Position numbers and translations under genes: made by a program. A stretch of DNA of 64,000 nucleotides. Source: Kordiimonas pumila. GTDB taxonomy: Bacteria; Pseudomonadota; Alphaproteobacteria; Sphingomonadales; Kordiimonadaceae. The notes beneath the pieces were generated by a model. That model had not been told where the DNA came from, ran no database searches, and saw only the letters and a program-made list of their open reading frames with translations. The stretch spans positions 3,458,501-3,522,500 of the forward strand of contig NZ_CP061205.1 in NCBI RefSeq assembly GCF_015240255.1, given 5' to 3'. Position 1 is the first letter of the stretch, and every line of letters begins with the position of its first letter. This document shows positions 39,960-48,156 of the stretch, piece after piece.

Positions 39960-39987
39960 ATTATAGGAAGGAAACTTTGTATTGCAA
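39960..39987 (-). promoter_or_regulatory. Promoter of purE-purK
   Basis: On the minus strand TTGCAA (39982-39987) and a perfect TATAAT (39960-39965) are 16 bases apart. Transcription would start near 39953, about 60 bases before purE. Confidence 0.7.
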
Positions 39988-40092
39988 GGGCTGCTTCTGA
40001 GGCTAGCGCATTGTATTACTTGCAAGTCTGCTATAGTTGACGCCATACTATATATACTTTGTGGCTGTTAACGGCGAGTAGTGACCCTATAG

Positions 40093-40833
40093 ATGAAGAT
40101 AACCAATACATCCGGCCTATCTAGAACAGCGCCGCTTAAGTCTGCAAAACGCACGGAAAGAGCTGATTCTGTTAGCACAAGCAGTGCGCCGCGTCGCATT
40201 GAAGACACTGTTAACATCCTTGGCATTCCGCCAGAAGAAATGACCGAACGTGTCCACCGCGCGATCCTTGGTTTAATGGAAGAAGTAGATAACCTGCGCC
40301 GAGAACTAGATAACACCAATAGGCGCCTCAGGGAAATGGAAGACGTAGCAGACACAGATGCCCTTCTCCCAATCCCGAATCGCCGGGCTTTTGTCCGCGA
40401 ATTAAACCGCATGATTTCGTTTGCGGAACGCTACGGCGCACCCTCTACCCTGATGTTTATTGATTTAAACGATATGAAAAAAATCAATGATACATATGGC
40501 CACGAGGCTGGCGACAAAGCCTTGTATCATGTTGCCAGCCTTCTTGTAGAAAACATCCGGGGCACGGATGTGGTTGCCCGCTTGGGCGGCGATGAGTTTG
40601 GCGTTATTCTGGCACAAGCCGACGAAACCGTTGGCCTCCAGAAAGCACAGGAACTAGCGAACATTATTGCTAGAAATCCTGTTACTCTCAATGAGGAAAA
40701 AGTAACCATGAGCCTTGCTTTTGGTACCTACACCTTCAAGTCTGGTGATAAGCCAGATGATGCGCTCGACAAGGCAGACAAAGCCATGTACGAGAACAAG
40801 CGCGAAATAAAAGGCGAAGATAACATACGGTAA
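40093..40833 (+). CDS. GGDEF-domain diguanylate cyclase
   Basis: The 246-residue soluble protein has a helical N-terminal region (residues about 45-90) and a GGDEF domain (about 90-240): DALLPIPNRRAF, LMFIDLNDMKKINDTYGHEAGD, and the active site RLGGDEFGV. The inhibitory I-site RGTD is present five residues before GGDEF, so the enzyme is probably a feedback-inhibited c-di-GMP synthase. No receiver, PAS or membrane segment is visible; the N-terminus may mediate dimerisation. It is divergent from purE. Confidence 0.93.
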   Translation: MKITNTSGLSRTAPLKSAKRTERADSVSTSSAPRRIEDTVNILGIPPEEMTERVHRAILGLMEEVDNLRRELDNTNRRLREMEDVADTDALLPIPNRRAFVRELNRMISFAERYGAPSTLMFIDLNDMKKINDTYGHEAGDKALYHVASLLVENIRGTDVVARLGGDEFGVILAQADETVGLQKAQELANIIARNPVTLNEEKVTMSLAFGTYTFKSGDKPDDALDKADKAMYENKREIKGEDNIR

Positions 40834-40835
40834 AA

Positions 40836-40862
40836 GATATAATAGCTTTAAGCTATAATATC
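40836..40862. terminator. 27-base near-perfect palindrome between convergent genes
   Basis: The arms GATATAATAGCTT and AAGCTATAATATC match with one mismatch and one central base. It covers the stop of the DUF465 gene and ends 3 bases after the GGDEF stop. On the minus strand it is followed by TTTTAC, so it could end both transcripts. Confidence 0.5.
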
Positions 40863-41051
40863 TGGGACCAACATATTTTGTAACTTCCCAATCTCATCTT
40901 TGAGCGAAAGCTTACGCTTTTTCATACGCTGAATAAGCAAGAGATCAACTGACCCGGCAAGCATTAAGGCCGCTATGGCATCATCCAGATCCCGGTGCTC
41001 CTCTGCAATAACTGCGAGGCGTTCCCGAATGACATCCTCATCCAGATTCAT
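40848..41051 (-). CDS. DUF465 (YdcH-like) small protein
   Basis: The 67-residue protein is an antiparallel helical hairpin type: VIRERLAVIAEEHRDLDDAIAALM followed by DLLLIQRMKKRKLSLKDEIGKLQNML, with the LKKRKLxLKDEI signature of DUF465. Function is unknown. It lies next to ubiX, and a second DUF465 gene is encoded divergently on the other side of ubiX. Confidence 0.88.
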   Translation of the reverse strand: MNLDEDVIRERLAVIAEEHRDLDDAIAALMLAGSVDLLLIQRMKKRKLSLKDEIGKLQNMLVPDIIA

Positions 41052-41121
41052 AAATGTGTCCCGTGTGATGGTGTTATAAAGGTGTTATAGCATGAATAAT
41101 ATGGCTAGAGAAGTTTTGTAC

Positions 41122-41694
41122 CTACCCTTGCCAACGATTAAGGTCAGGTGTGTCAATTTCAAAAAGATCCAGCACACGCCCTACTGTATGAGTTACCATT
41201 TCTTCAAGGTTTTCAGGCTTTGCATAAAATGCCGGAACCGGCGGCGCTATAATAGCACCCATCTCAGAAAGCTTGGTCATTGTGCGCAAGTGTCCAGTAT
41301 GAAAAGGGGTTTCCCGCACCATTAACACCAACCTTCTGCGCTCTTTCAAAATAACATCGGCAGCCCTGCTTACTAGCGACGACGTAATCCCGGTTGCGAT
41401 TTCTCCCATGGTTTTAACAGAGCACGGAGCCACCAGCATGCCGTGTGTTATAAATGAACCGCTAGCAATTGCTGCACCAATATCCTGCGCTGGGTAAACC
41501 ACCGTTGCAAGGGCTTTAATATCCTTGCTGGTCATGCCTGTTTCTTCCTGAATAGTACGATCGCCAGCCTTTGAAATAACCAGATGTGTTTCAACACCGG
41601 CTCTCGACAATAGTTCCAGTGCACGAACACCGTAACAGGCACCACTAGCACCCGTTATGGCCACAATTATCTTCCTGCTGCGAGTCTCTGCCAT
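41122..41694 (-). CDS. ubiX: Flavin prenyltransferase UbiX
   Basis: UbiX makes prenylated FMN, the cofactor of UbiD-type decarboxylases in ubiquinone synthesis. The 190-residue product has the flavin-binding VAITGASGACYGVRAL, APCSVKTMGEIATG and the substrate region VRETPFHTGHLRTMTKLSEMGAIIAPPVPAFY. An ATG at 41712 would add six residues; the one at 41694 is closer to the family start, so the start is not certain. No ubiD is visible in the window. Confidence 0.95.
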   Translation of the reverse strand: MAETRSRKIIVAITGASGACYGVRALELLSRAGVETHLVISKAGDRTIQEETGMTSKDIKALATVVYPAQDIGAAIASGSFITHGMLVAPCSVKTMGEIATGITSSLVSRAADVILKERRRLVLMVRETPFHTGHLRTMTKLSEMGAIIAPPVPAFYAKPENLEEMVTHTVGRVLDLFEIDTPDLNRWQG

Positions 41695-41849
41695 TTTAAG
41701 AAAAACTTCCATTTTTGTACGGTGAAACCACCCATGCTAAGTACCCGAAGATACAGTGTAACTTGACGAGAGCAAATCTTTTCCGTGACAAATGCTTCAA
41801 GGAATGTTGCAATAAACTTGTCACAAAGTCAGAACAAAGGAGTGTAGGA

Positions 41850-42020
41850 ATGAGCCTCAATACGCATGTCGAATCACTCAACCAAAAACATGCTGAAATT
41901 GAAACATCCATAGAAAAGGAAGAAGTAAGGCCCTACCCTGACGCAATGCGTCTTATGCAGCTGAAGCGGGAAAAACTCCGACTAAAAGAACAGCTCAGAC
42001 GAATATCAAGACATCACTAA
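41850..42020 (+). CDS. Second DUF465 (YdcH-like) small protein
   Basis: The 56-residue protein has the DUF465 helical hairpin: LNTHVESLNQKHAEIETSIEKEE then DAMRLMQLKREKLRLKEQLRRIS, with the KREKLRLKEQL signature. The ATG at 41850 has GGAGTGTAGG upstream; longer readings lack a ribosome site. It is shorter than the copy at 40848 and only distantly similar, so it is not a recent duplicate. A strong terminator follows. Confidence 0.85.
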   Translation: MSLNTHVESLNQKHAEIETSIEKEEVRPYPDAMRLMQLKREKLRLKEQLRRISRHH

Positions 42021-42030
42021 TAACAATAAA

Positions 42031-42056
42031 GCGCGAGGAGTTCCCCGCGCTTTTTT
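42031..42056 (+). terminator. Rho-independent terminator after the second DUF465 gene
   Basis: GCGCGAGG pairs with CCCCGCGC (one mismatch) around AGTT and is followed by six T on the plus strand. TrcR lies convergent just beyond. Confidence 0.85.
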
Positions 42057-42078
42057 ATTTGCCGCAGAAAGCGGTATT

Positions 42079-42684
42079 TTAACCGTTATCTTCTTCTGTA
42101 GCAGTTTTCGTTGCATCAACACTGTCGGCATCCACAGGCGCACCGGCCTTCGCAACCATTTTTTCACGTCGGGCAGCAGCAAGCTGGACAGCTTCATCAA
42201 GCTCAACCTGTTTGCAAAGCCCAAGTCCAACAGGGTCTTTGGCGTGAATATTCTGTATATTCCAGTGCGAGCGCTCGCGAATAGCCTGAATCGTCGGTTT
42301 TGTAGTGCCCACTAAGCGGCTTAGCTGTAAATCACTCAGTTCAGGGTGGTGCCGCACAAGCCACGCAATTGCATCAGGCTTATCCTGCCTCTTTGAAACA
42401 GGTGTATAACGAGGCCCCTTAGTGCGAGGCAATGCTTTCACCGCATCTATAACCAGTTTTAATCGCGCATCTGGATCAGCCTGACACCTGTTGATCTCAT
42501 CCCATGTAAGCTGGCCGCTTGCCGTTGGGTCCTGACCAACAATATTGATACCTACAGTACCATCAGCGATGCCCTGTATTTCCAGTTCGTGCAGGTCACA
42601 CAAAGCACCAATCTGCTCAAATGTAAGGGCCGTGTTATCAACAAGCCAAACTGCTGTTGCCATCGGCATTAAAGGTTGTGTCAT
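42079..42684 (-). CDS. trcR: Cell-cycle transcriptional regulator TrcR (DUF1013)
   Basis: The 201-residue product matches DUF1013, a family restricted mainly to alphaproteobacteria and named TrcR for its role in cell-cycle control. It starts MTQPLMPMATAVWLVDNTALTFEQIGALC (in part) and has a helix-turn-helix-like HELEIQGIAD and KPDAIAWLVRHHPELSDLQLSRLVGTTKPTI. The C-terminus is variable and acidic. Little is known beyond the family assignment. Confidence 0.9.
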   Translation of the reverse strand: MTQPLMPMATAVWLVDNTALTFEQIGALCDLHELEIQGIADGTVGINIVGQDPTASGQLTWDEINRCQADPDARLKLVIDAVKALPRTKGPRYTPVSKRQDKPDAIAWLVRHHPELSDLQLSRLVGTTKPTIQAIRERSHWNIQNIHAKDPVGLGLCKQVELDEAVQLAAARREKMVAKAGAPVDADSVDATKTATEEDNG

Positions 42685-42862
42685 CCCAATGATCCTAACA
42701 TATTATTATAAATACTCTCTTCGCTCAGGCCAGCCCCCGCTGACCTGACCCCTTTAGTAAAATTTACGGTGAAGGGGTGAGAATATTTTCTCAAAATTGT
42801 GTTTAGCAGGTCATCAATGCCGTGTCACCGCGAATCATCAAGTTTATGCCTGATTTTTTACT

Positions 42863-43849
42863 TTATTTCCCAACAGTAAGGACAATTTTACCTTTATGGG
42901 CACTGGTTTCCATTAATTTGTGAGCGTCAGCAGCTTGTTCAAAAGGGAAAATCGAATCAATAACAGGCTTAACCTTGCCATCTTTCAATAGAGGCCACAC
43001 CTTCTTATAGAGGCTGGTTGCAATAGCGCCTTTAAAAGTCTTGTCACGTGCCCTTAACGTACTGCCAGTAATCACTAGCCGCTTTATCATAACCGGCAAC
43101 ATATTAACCTCTGTTTTCGCACCACTGAGAAATGCAATCGATACATGCCTGCCTTCAACTGCTAACACAGATAAATTCCGGTTTATATAGTCCCCGCCAA
43201 CCATGTCCAGAACCACATCAACACCTGCACCACCAGTATGCTGATTTATAATCTCTACATAGTCCTGCTTGTTGTATTCAATAACAACATCAGCCCCCAA
43301 AGTTTTACAGAATGCTGCTTTATCAACGCCTCCAACAGTCGTAAACACTTCAGCGCCAAATGCTTTAGCAAGCTGAATTGCCGTGCTGCCGATACCTGAA
43401 GAACCACCGTGCACCAGAAACCTCTCCCCTGCTTTTAGGCCCGCACGGTCAAACACGTTAGACCACACGGTATAGAAAGTTTCGGGTAAAGCAGCGGCCT
43501 CAACAAAAGAAAGTCCTTCAGGAATAGGTAAAACCGTTTCTATTGGAGCCGTAACATATTCGCTGTAACCACCACCCTGCACCAGAGCACAAACAGCATC
43601 TCCCACTTTTAAGCCCTGAACACCAGATCCTGTAGCAACAACAGTACCCGCAACTTCCAGCCCTGGTATGTCAGATGCACCTTTCGGGGCAGGATAGTTA
43701 CCCAGCCGCTGTATAACATCAGGTCTATTCACGCCGGCGGCTTTTACAGCAATCAATACTTCACCGGCTTTAGCTGTAGGTTTAGGGCGCAAGGCAGGCT
43801 TCAAAACATCTGGGCCACCAAACTCTGTAATCTCAATTACTTGCATCAT
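42863..43849 (-). CDS. NAD(P)H quinone oxidoreductase, PIG3-type medium-chain dehydrogenase
   Basis: The 328-residue zinc-independent medium-chain reductase has GVNRPDVIQRLGNYPAPKGASDIPGLEVAG near residues 45-75 (given here in part) and the nucleotide-binding VHGGSSGIGSTAIQLAKAFG. This matches the TP53I3/PIG3-type quinone reductases. I chose the ATG at 43849 because GGGAGCAGACA precedes it; the ORF could extend five residues upstream. It is divergent from the DUF1192 gene, with 58 bases between the starts. Confidence 0.9.
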   Translation of the reverse strand: MMQVIEITEFGGPDVLKPALRPKPTAKAGEVLIAVKAAGVNRPDVIQRLGNYPAPKGASDIPGLEVAGTVVATGSGVQGLKVGDAVCALVQGGGYSEYVTAPIETVLPIPEGLSFVEAAALPETFYTVWSNVFDRAGLKAGERFLVHGGSSGIGSTAIQLAKAFGAEVFTTVGGVDKAAFCKTLGADVVIEYNKQDYVEIINQHTGGAGVDVVLDMVGGDYINRNLSVLAVEGRHVSIAFLSGAKTEVNMLPVMIKRLVITGSTLRARDKTFKGAIATSLYKKVWPLLKDGKVKPVIDSIFPFEQAADAHKLMETSAHKGKIVLTVGK

Positions 43850-43907
43850 TGTCTGCTCCCACATACTTTTAAGCCATACCGTAACAGGAGTTTCAACGGA
43901 GGCTCAA

Positions 43908-44102
43908 ATGAACTTTGATGATTTACCAATAAAAAAAGATACCCCAATCAACATGGTTGAAAAAGAAGATCTGTCTACATATAGCGAAAACGAACTGTCC
44001 GAACGCACTGCCCGCCTAAAGGCAGAAATACTGCGTACCGAACAGGAAATAAAAGCCAAGCAATCAAGTAAAAGCGCAGCTGAGGCTTTCTTTAAATCCT
44101 AA
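43908..44102 (+). CDS. DUF1192 family small protein
   Basis: The 64-residue product begins MNFDDLPIKKDTPINMVEKEDLSTYS (in part) and continues with a helical ELSERTARLKAEILRTEQEI, the DUF1192 layout, a family common in alphaproteobacteria with unknown function. ACGGAGGC precedes the ATG. It is a single-gene unit between the quinone reductase and hsp20. Confidence 0.88.
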   Translation: MNFDDLPIKKDTPINMVEKEDLSTYSENELSERTARLKAEILRTEQEIKAKQSSKSAAEAFFKS

Positions 44103-44109
44103 ACCGCAC

Positions 44110-44145
44110 AAAAAGAGGGGACAGAACTACTTGGGTTCGGTCCCC
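44110..44145 (-). terminator. Terminator of the hsp20 gene
   Basis: GGGGACAGAAC and GTTCGGTCCCC pair with one mismatch around a 7-base loop. On the minus strand the hairpin is followed by TCTTTTTG, so it serves hsp20; the plus side has no T-run. Confidence 0.7.
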
Positions 44146-44200
44146 TTCAGTATTCACGACAGCAAGTGCGTGAGGATTGGGAGGGAGGGATAATGCCTAT

Positions 44201-44662
44201 TTAAGCGGCACTAGCCTCTATGGTCTTAACACCGGGTTTGTCATTCGCTCGAATTTCAATAACCCTTGGTTTTTTATGGTCAGGGATCACCCGCTTCAGG
44301 TCAATTTGCAGCAAACCGTTGGTAAAAGCTGCCGATCCGACCTGAATCGTATCTGCTAGTTCAAATCGTCGATCAAAGGCGCGCTTTGCAATACCACGAT
44401 GCAAAAACTTTCTGCCTTCATCTTCTTCGGATCCTCGACCTGATATTACAAGTACGCCTTCCTGAACTGTTACGGTTAGTTCTTCTGGCGCAAAACCGGC
44501 GACAGCCATTGTTATCTGGTAGTCATCGTCGCTCAGTTTTTCAATATTATACGGGGGATAAGCGGTTGTTGTGTCGCTATTAAGCGCCGAATCAACAAGA
44601 CGGCTCAAGTGGTCGAAGCCTACACTGCTCCGCATTAAAGGTGTTAGATCAAAGTTTCTCAT
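44201..44662 (-). CDS. Hsp20-family small heat-shock protein
   Basis: The 153-residue product has the alpha-crystallin domain (residues about 40-135): DDYQITMAVAGFAPEELTVTVQEG, LVISGR, RKFLHRGIAKRAFDRRFELAD and the conserved FTNGLLQIDLKR. It holds unfolded proteins during heat stress. The leader has the features of a ROSE RNA thermometer and an RpoH-type promoter upstream, so it is probably controlled at both transcription and translation by temperature. Confidence 0.95.
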   Translation of the reverse strand: MRNFDLTPLMRSSVGFDHLSRLVDSALNSDTTTAYPPYNIEKLSDDDYQITMAVAGFAPEELTVTVQEGVLVISGRGSEEDEGRKFLHRGIAKRAFDRRFELADTIQVGSAAFTNGLLQIDLKRVIPDHKKPRVIEIRANDKPGVKTIEASAA

Positions 44663-44668
44663 TTCAAG

Positions 44669-44721
44669 TCCTCCTTCAGAAGCGACAAGTTAAGTCCGAG
44701 CCTACCACCATGGTCAGGCTC
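44669..44721 (-). promoter_or_regulatory. Candidate ROSE-type RNA thermometer in the hsp20 leader
   Basis: Just before the ATG, the sequence UCGCUUCUGAAGGAGGA can fold so that UCGCU (the UYGCU motif of ROSE elements; plus 44681-44685) pairs with the Shine-Dalgarno AAGGAGG (44670-44676). A second hairpin upstream (44698-44721) has GAGCCT/AGGCTC arms with inner ACCA/TGGT. Two hairpins with the last masking the ribosome site is the ROSE layout. Confidence 0.72.
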
Positions 44722-44763
44722 TTAAATACTAGCCCCGCCTTATTGCAGCGGCCAGTACACTTA

Positions 44764-44792
44764 ATTTAGGAAGGCAGGAAACAGGCTTCAAG
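44764..44792 (-). promoter_or_regulatory. Candidate RpoH (heat-shock) promoter of hsp20
   Basis: On the minus strand CTTG (44789-44792) is followed after 18 bases by CCTAAATTAAG, close to the alphaproteobacterial RpoH pattern CTTG-N17/18-CYTATNT. Transcription would start near 44756 and give a leader of about 95 bases that contains the ROSE-like hairpins. Confidence 0.55.
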
Positions 44793-44804
44793 TGGTAGAC
44801 AAAC

Positions 44805-44832
44805 AAAAAAGGCACCCAAAAGGCACCTTTTT
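44805..44832 (-). terminator. Terminator of rpmE
   Basis: On the minus strand AAAAAGGTGCC pairs with GGTGCCTTTTT (two G-U pairs) around the loop TTTTG, followed by T. It lies 24 bases after the rpmE stop. The core GGTGCC-N5-GGTGCC is the same as in the atp operon terminator. Confidence 0.85.
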
Positions 44833-44856
44833 CTAGATTTACTATCTATAAACCGT

Positions 44857-45084
44857 TTATTTTTTGAGGCTAAGGCCGCCACCAAAACGCTTCTTAAAGC
44901 GGGCAACCTGACCACCTTCAAGAACGTTACGTGCACCACCAGTCCAAGCTGGATGGGACTTAGGATCAATTTCAAGGTTCATAGTATCGCCTTCCGAACC
45001 CCATGTTGAACGGGTTTCGAAAGTGGTCCCGTCAGTCATAACCACCTTGATTGTGTGGTAATCGGGATGAATTTCTTGTTTCAT
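44857..45084 (-). CDS. rpmE: 50S ribosomal protein bL31
   Basis: The 75-residue product has the conserved start [20 protein letters not shown] and the C-terminal [13 protein letters not shown]. It lacks the four cysteines of the zinc-binding C+ form, so it is the zinc-independent C- type usual in alphaproteobacteria. It has its own promoter and terminator and stands divergent from an ABC exporter gene. Confidence 0.97.
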   Translation of the reverse strand: MKQEIHPDYHTIKVVMTDGTTFETRSTWGSEGDTMNLEIDPKSHPAWTGGARNVLEGGQVARFKKRFGGGLSLKK

Positions 45085-45110
45085 GGCTCAAATCTCCAAA
45101 ACGAGGCGTC

Positions 45111-45139
45111 CGTATAGGGTATAGTTTACAGCTTGGCAA
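45111..45139 (-). promoter_or_regulatory. Promoter of rpmE
   Basis: On the minus strand TTGCCA (45134-45139) and TATACG (45111-45116) are separated by 17 bases. Transcription would start near 45104, giving a leader of about 20 bases. Confidence 0.65.
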
Positions 45140-45221
45140 GACTGATTCTGGTATTTCTTGCTATTATTCTCAAGAAAGTATGCTTTTCTCACAGTTCTTT
45201 GCATCCGTTGCACGTCAGCCA

Positions 45222-45250
45222 TTGGCAAGCGTACAAAGACTTCCTATATC
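45222..45250 (+). promoter_or_regulatory. Promoter of the ABC exporter gene
   Basis: TTGGCA (45222-45227) and TATATC (45245-45250) are separated by 17 bases. Transcription would start near 45257, giving a leader of about 22 bases with AAGGA before the ATG. Confidence 0.6.
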
Positions 45251-45278
45251 TTCTGCAAGATAAAACAAGGACTAATCA

Positions 45279-47060
45279 ATGTCAGACAGCGTTATTCGCC
45301 GCGAGGATGAAGCCCCAAAGGGTAAACTGGTAAATCTCAGTACTTTATGGTCTTTCGTTAAGCCCTATAAACTGCAGCTTTTTTGGGCGTCGTTCTTTCT
45401 TCTAGTCGCAGCCATCACCGTTATGATTGTGCCAACAGCACTTGGAGATATTGTTGATAAAGGCTTCTCGGCAGACAATGCCGGGAAAGTAAAAGACTAT
45501 TTTCTTGTTTTTGTTGGCATTGTTGTTGTTATGGCCGTTGCAACAGCGGCCCGATTCTATTTTGTAACATGGCTTGGCGAGCGAGTTGTAGCAGACATTA
45601 GAAAAGCTGTTTACGAACGCCTTCTCACCTTGTCACCAGAGTTTTTTGAAGAAAACAGGCCTGGTGAAATTGTATCACGTCTAACCGCGGACACCACTCT
45701 TGTACAAACGATTGTGGGATCAAGCGCATCGGTATGGGCCCGGAATTTTCTAATCGCTATTGTTGGCACCATTTGGCTGTTTGTCATGTCGCCAAAGCTT
45801 ATGGCCTATATTGCAATCGGTATTCCGCTATTGCTGGTTATTATTATTGTTGTTGGCAGAAAAGTGCGCAACTTATCTCGTACCAGCCAAGATAAAGTGG
45901 CTGATGTTGGAGCCAGAGCAAACGAATCACTCTCCGCACTCAATATAGTACAGGCTTTCACGCAGGAAAAAGCCGAAGCAACCCGTTTTGGCGACCATGT
46001 GGATGACGCCTTTCTTGCAGCCAAAAGACGCATTCAGGTTCGCGCGGGCCTAACTTTCACTATGATTTTCATGATTTTCAGTGCCATCGCCTTCATTCTC
46101 TATGAAGGCGCACAGGATGTTATCGCCGGCACAATGTCAGGCGGCGAAATGCTTGATTTCATCATGCGGGCCGTTTTTGTAGCAGGTGCTTTTGGTGCTC
46201 TTTCAGAAGTATACAGCGAACTCCAGCGAGCTGCTGGTGCTGCGGGCCGCTTAGCTGAGCTTCTAAATTCTGATACCAATATAAAAGCCCCTGCCAACTG
46301 CATAGCCATGCCCCAAAAGGTTGCTGGCAACATTCATTTTGACAAAATAACATTTCATTACCCCAGCAAAAAAGATACCGCTGCCCTTCAAAACTTTGAA
46401 CTTAACATTAGATCTGGGGAAACTGTCGCGCTTGTTGGGCCTTCTGGGGCTGGTAAATCAACCGTTTTGCAGCTGTTACTGCGCTTTTATGACCCTCAAT
46501 CAGGCTGCGTAACAATTGATAGCATTAACATCCGTGAAACAGACCCAACCGACTTTCGCAAACACATTGCCTTTGTACCGCAAGATACAATTATTTTTGC
46601 TGATACAATTGCTGAAAACATTCGCTACGGCAGGCTGAATGCTACAGATGCAGAAGTAAAAGCAGCAGCCGATGCAGCAGCCGCAACCGAGTTTATCCTC
46701 GAAGCTCCAGAGGGGTTCGATACCTACCTAGGCGAGCGTGGTACACGGCTTTCAGGTGGCCAGCGCCAGCGGCTTGCCATCGCCCGGGCCATTCTTAGAG
46801 ATGCCCCTATTCTATTACTAGACGAGGCTACAAGTGCTCTGGACGCTGAAAGCGAGCTAAAGGTACAAGGTGCCCTTGAAAACTTAATGACGGGCCGTAC
46901 AACGCTCGTTATTGCCCACAGGCTAGCCACCGTTAAAAAAGCAGACCGTATAATTGTCATGGACGGCGGCCGCATTATAGCTGAAGGCACCCATGACACC
47001 TTAATGCAGCAAGGGGGCCTATATAAACGCCTTGCTGACCTCCAGTTTACTACAGGATAG
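45279..47060 (+). CDS. ABC-type exporter with fused membrane and ATPase domains (MsbA-like)
   Basis: The 593-residue half-transporter has a six-helix membrane domain (residues about 25-310) and an ATPase domain (about 345-590) with Walker A VGPSGAGKSTVLQLL, signature LSGGQRQRLAIARAIL and Walker B ILLLDEATSALD, then the switch histidine in IAHRLATV. Fused half-transporters of this type export lipids, lipid A cores or drugs as dimers. The substrate is not readable. It is convergent with the OmpA-like gene, with only 4 bases between their stops. Confidence 0.93.
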   Translation: MSDSVIRREDEAPKGKLVNLSTLWSFVKPYKLQLFWASFFLLVAAITVMIVPTALGDIVDKGFSADNAGKVKDYFLVFVGIVVVMAVATAARFYFVTWLGERVVADIRKAVYERLLTLSPEFFEENRPGEIVSRLTADTTLVQTIVGSSASVWARNFLIAIVGTIWLFVMSPKLMAYIAIGIPLLLVIIIVVGRKVRNLSRTSQDKVADVGARANESLSALNIVQAFTQEKAEATRFGDHVDDAFLAAKRRIQVRAGLTFTMIFMIFSAIAFILYEGAQDVIAGTMSGGEMLDFIMRAVFVAGAFGALSEVYSELQRAAGAAGRLAELLNSDTNIKAPANCIAMPQKVAGNIHFDKITFHYPSKKDTAALQNFELNIRSGETVALVGPSGAGKSTVLQLLLRFYDPQSGCVTIDSINIRETDPTDFRKHIAFVPQDTIIFADTIAENIRYGRLNATDAEVKAAADAAAATEFILEAPEGFDTYLGERGTRLSGGQRQRLAIARAILRDAPILLLDEATSALDAESELKVQGALENLMTGRTTLVIAHRLATVKKADRIIVMDGGRIIAEGTHDTLMQQGGLYKRLADLQFTTG

Positions 47061-47064
47061 ATTG

Positions 47065-48156
47065 TTACCGTTGCGTTAAGCGCATTTCAATGCGGCGATT
47101 GCGGCTATAAGCAAACACATTCTCTGCTGGGTCAATTGGTTGAAACTCACCAAAGCCTGTTGCACCCAAACGGTTTGGCGGCACCCCTGCGCCAATTAAA
47201 AACTCAACCACGCTTATAGCCCGCGCACTTGAAAGCTCCCAATTATTATGAAACTGGGCGGTTGAAATAGGACGTTTGTCAGTATGCCCGTCTACACGTA
47301 AAATCCAGTTCAACTCTGATGGAATTTCGCGCGAGATAGAGACCAGCGTTTCTGCAAATTTACGCATTTCTGCACGCCCTTCAGGCCCAAGCTCCGCGCT
47401 GCCACTGGCAAAAAGCAACTCCGAATCAAAGACAAACCTATCACCCTCAATGCGAATTTCAGGCCGTGAAGACAAAACCTCCTTCAGCCTGCCAAAAAAC
47501 TCTGAACGGTATCCAGCCAGCTCTTCAACTTTACTTGCCAAAGCTCGGTTAAGCCTGCGCCCCATATCAACGATAACCGCCTGATTACGCTTATCACGTT
47601 CTTCACTGGCATTTAGGGCTGCTTCAAGACGTGAAAGCTGCTCACGCAGAGCCGTAATACTACGCTGTAACTGCGCTACTTGCTCTTGTGCGCGGCGGGA
47701 AATCACCTGTTCTTCGGTAAGAGCTGAACTCGCAATTTTATATTTGGCTGCCAGATCTGTGGCTTCCTCTTCAAATCGCTTACGGGCAGCATCTATTTCA
47801 CTTAATCGCCCCTCTGAAACTTCTAACGCACTACGAACCTGATCCAGCTCCGCAGTCAAGGTATCCCTATCAGCATTGGCGGCAGTCAATGAGGTAGACA
47901 AATCTGCCATACTGTCTCTCAGGGAGGTATTCGCCTGCTGTTCGAGCTTTAACAAATTGCCAAGCTCTGCCACCTGCCCCCTAAGTTCGGCCAGAGCCTT
48001 GTCACGACCGGATAAAGCCTGACCTAAAAAGAATTGTGAAAGCACAAACATTGACAGAAGAAAAATAATAACAAGTAAAAGCGATGACAGGGCATCAACA
48101 AAACCCGGCCAGCTGCTATCAGGGGCAGACCCTATGCGCCTGCGAGAACCAATCAT
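47065..48156 (-). CDS. OmpA/MotB-like protein with N-terminal membrane helix
   Basis: The 363-residue protein has one membrane helix near its N-terminus (about residues 18-45) starting WPGFVDALSSLLLVIIF; the aspartate at its head is where MotB and related stators carry the ion-conducting acid. A long coiled coil follows (about 50-205), then a C-terminal OmpA-like peptidoglycan-binding domain (about 225-360; FASGSAELGPEGRAEM, VDGHTDKRPI, LSSARAISVVEFLI, GFGEFQPID). With the MotA/ExbB-like partner it probably forms an ion-driven membrane motor attached to the cell wall. It overlaps the partner gene by 4 bases. Its job is unknown. Confidence 0.85.
   Translation of the reverse strand: MIGSRRRIGSAPDSSWPGFVDALSSLLLVIIFLLSMFVLSQFFLGQALSGRDKALAELRGQVAELGNLLKLEQQANTSLRDSMADLSTSLTAANADRDTLTAELDQVRSALEVSEGRLSEIDAARKRFEEEATDLAAKYKIASSALTEEQVISRRAQEQVAQLQRSITALREQLSRLEAALNASEERDKRNQAVIVDMGRRLNRALASKVEELAGYRSEFFGRLKEVLSSRPEIRIEGDRFVFDSELLFASGSAELGPEGRAEMRKFAETLVSISREIPSELNWILRVDGHTDKRPISTAQFHNNWELSSARAISVVEFLIGAGVPPNRLGATGFGEFQPIDPAENVFAYSRNRRIEMRLTQR

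Noticed and set aside
45085-45278. Small plus-strand frames before the ABC exporter
   Set aside because: They overlap two good divergent promoters and show no family resemblance or ribosome sites.
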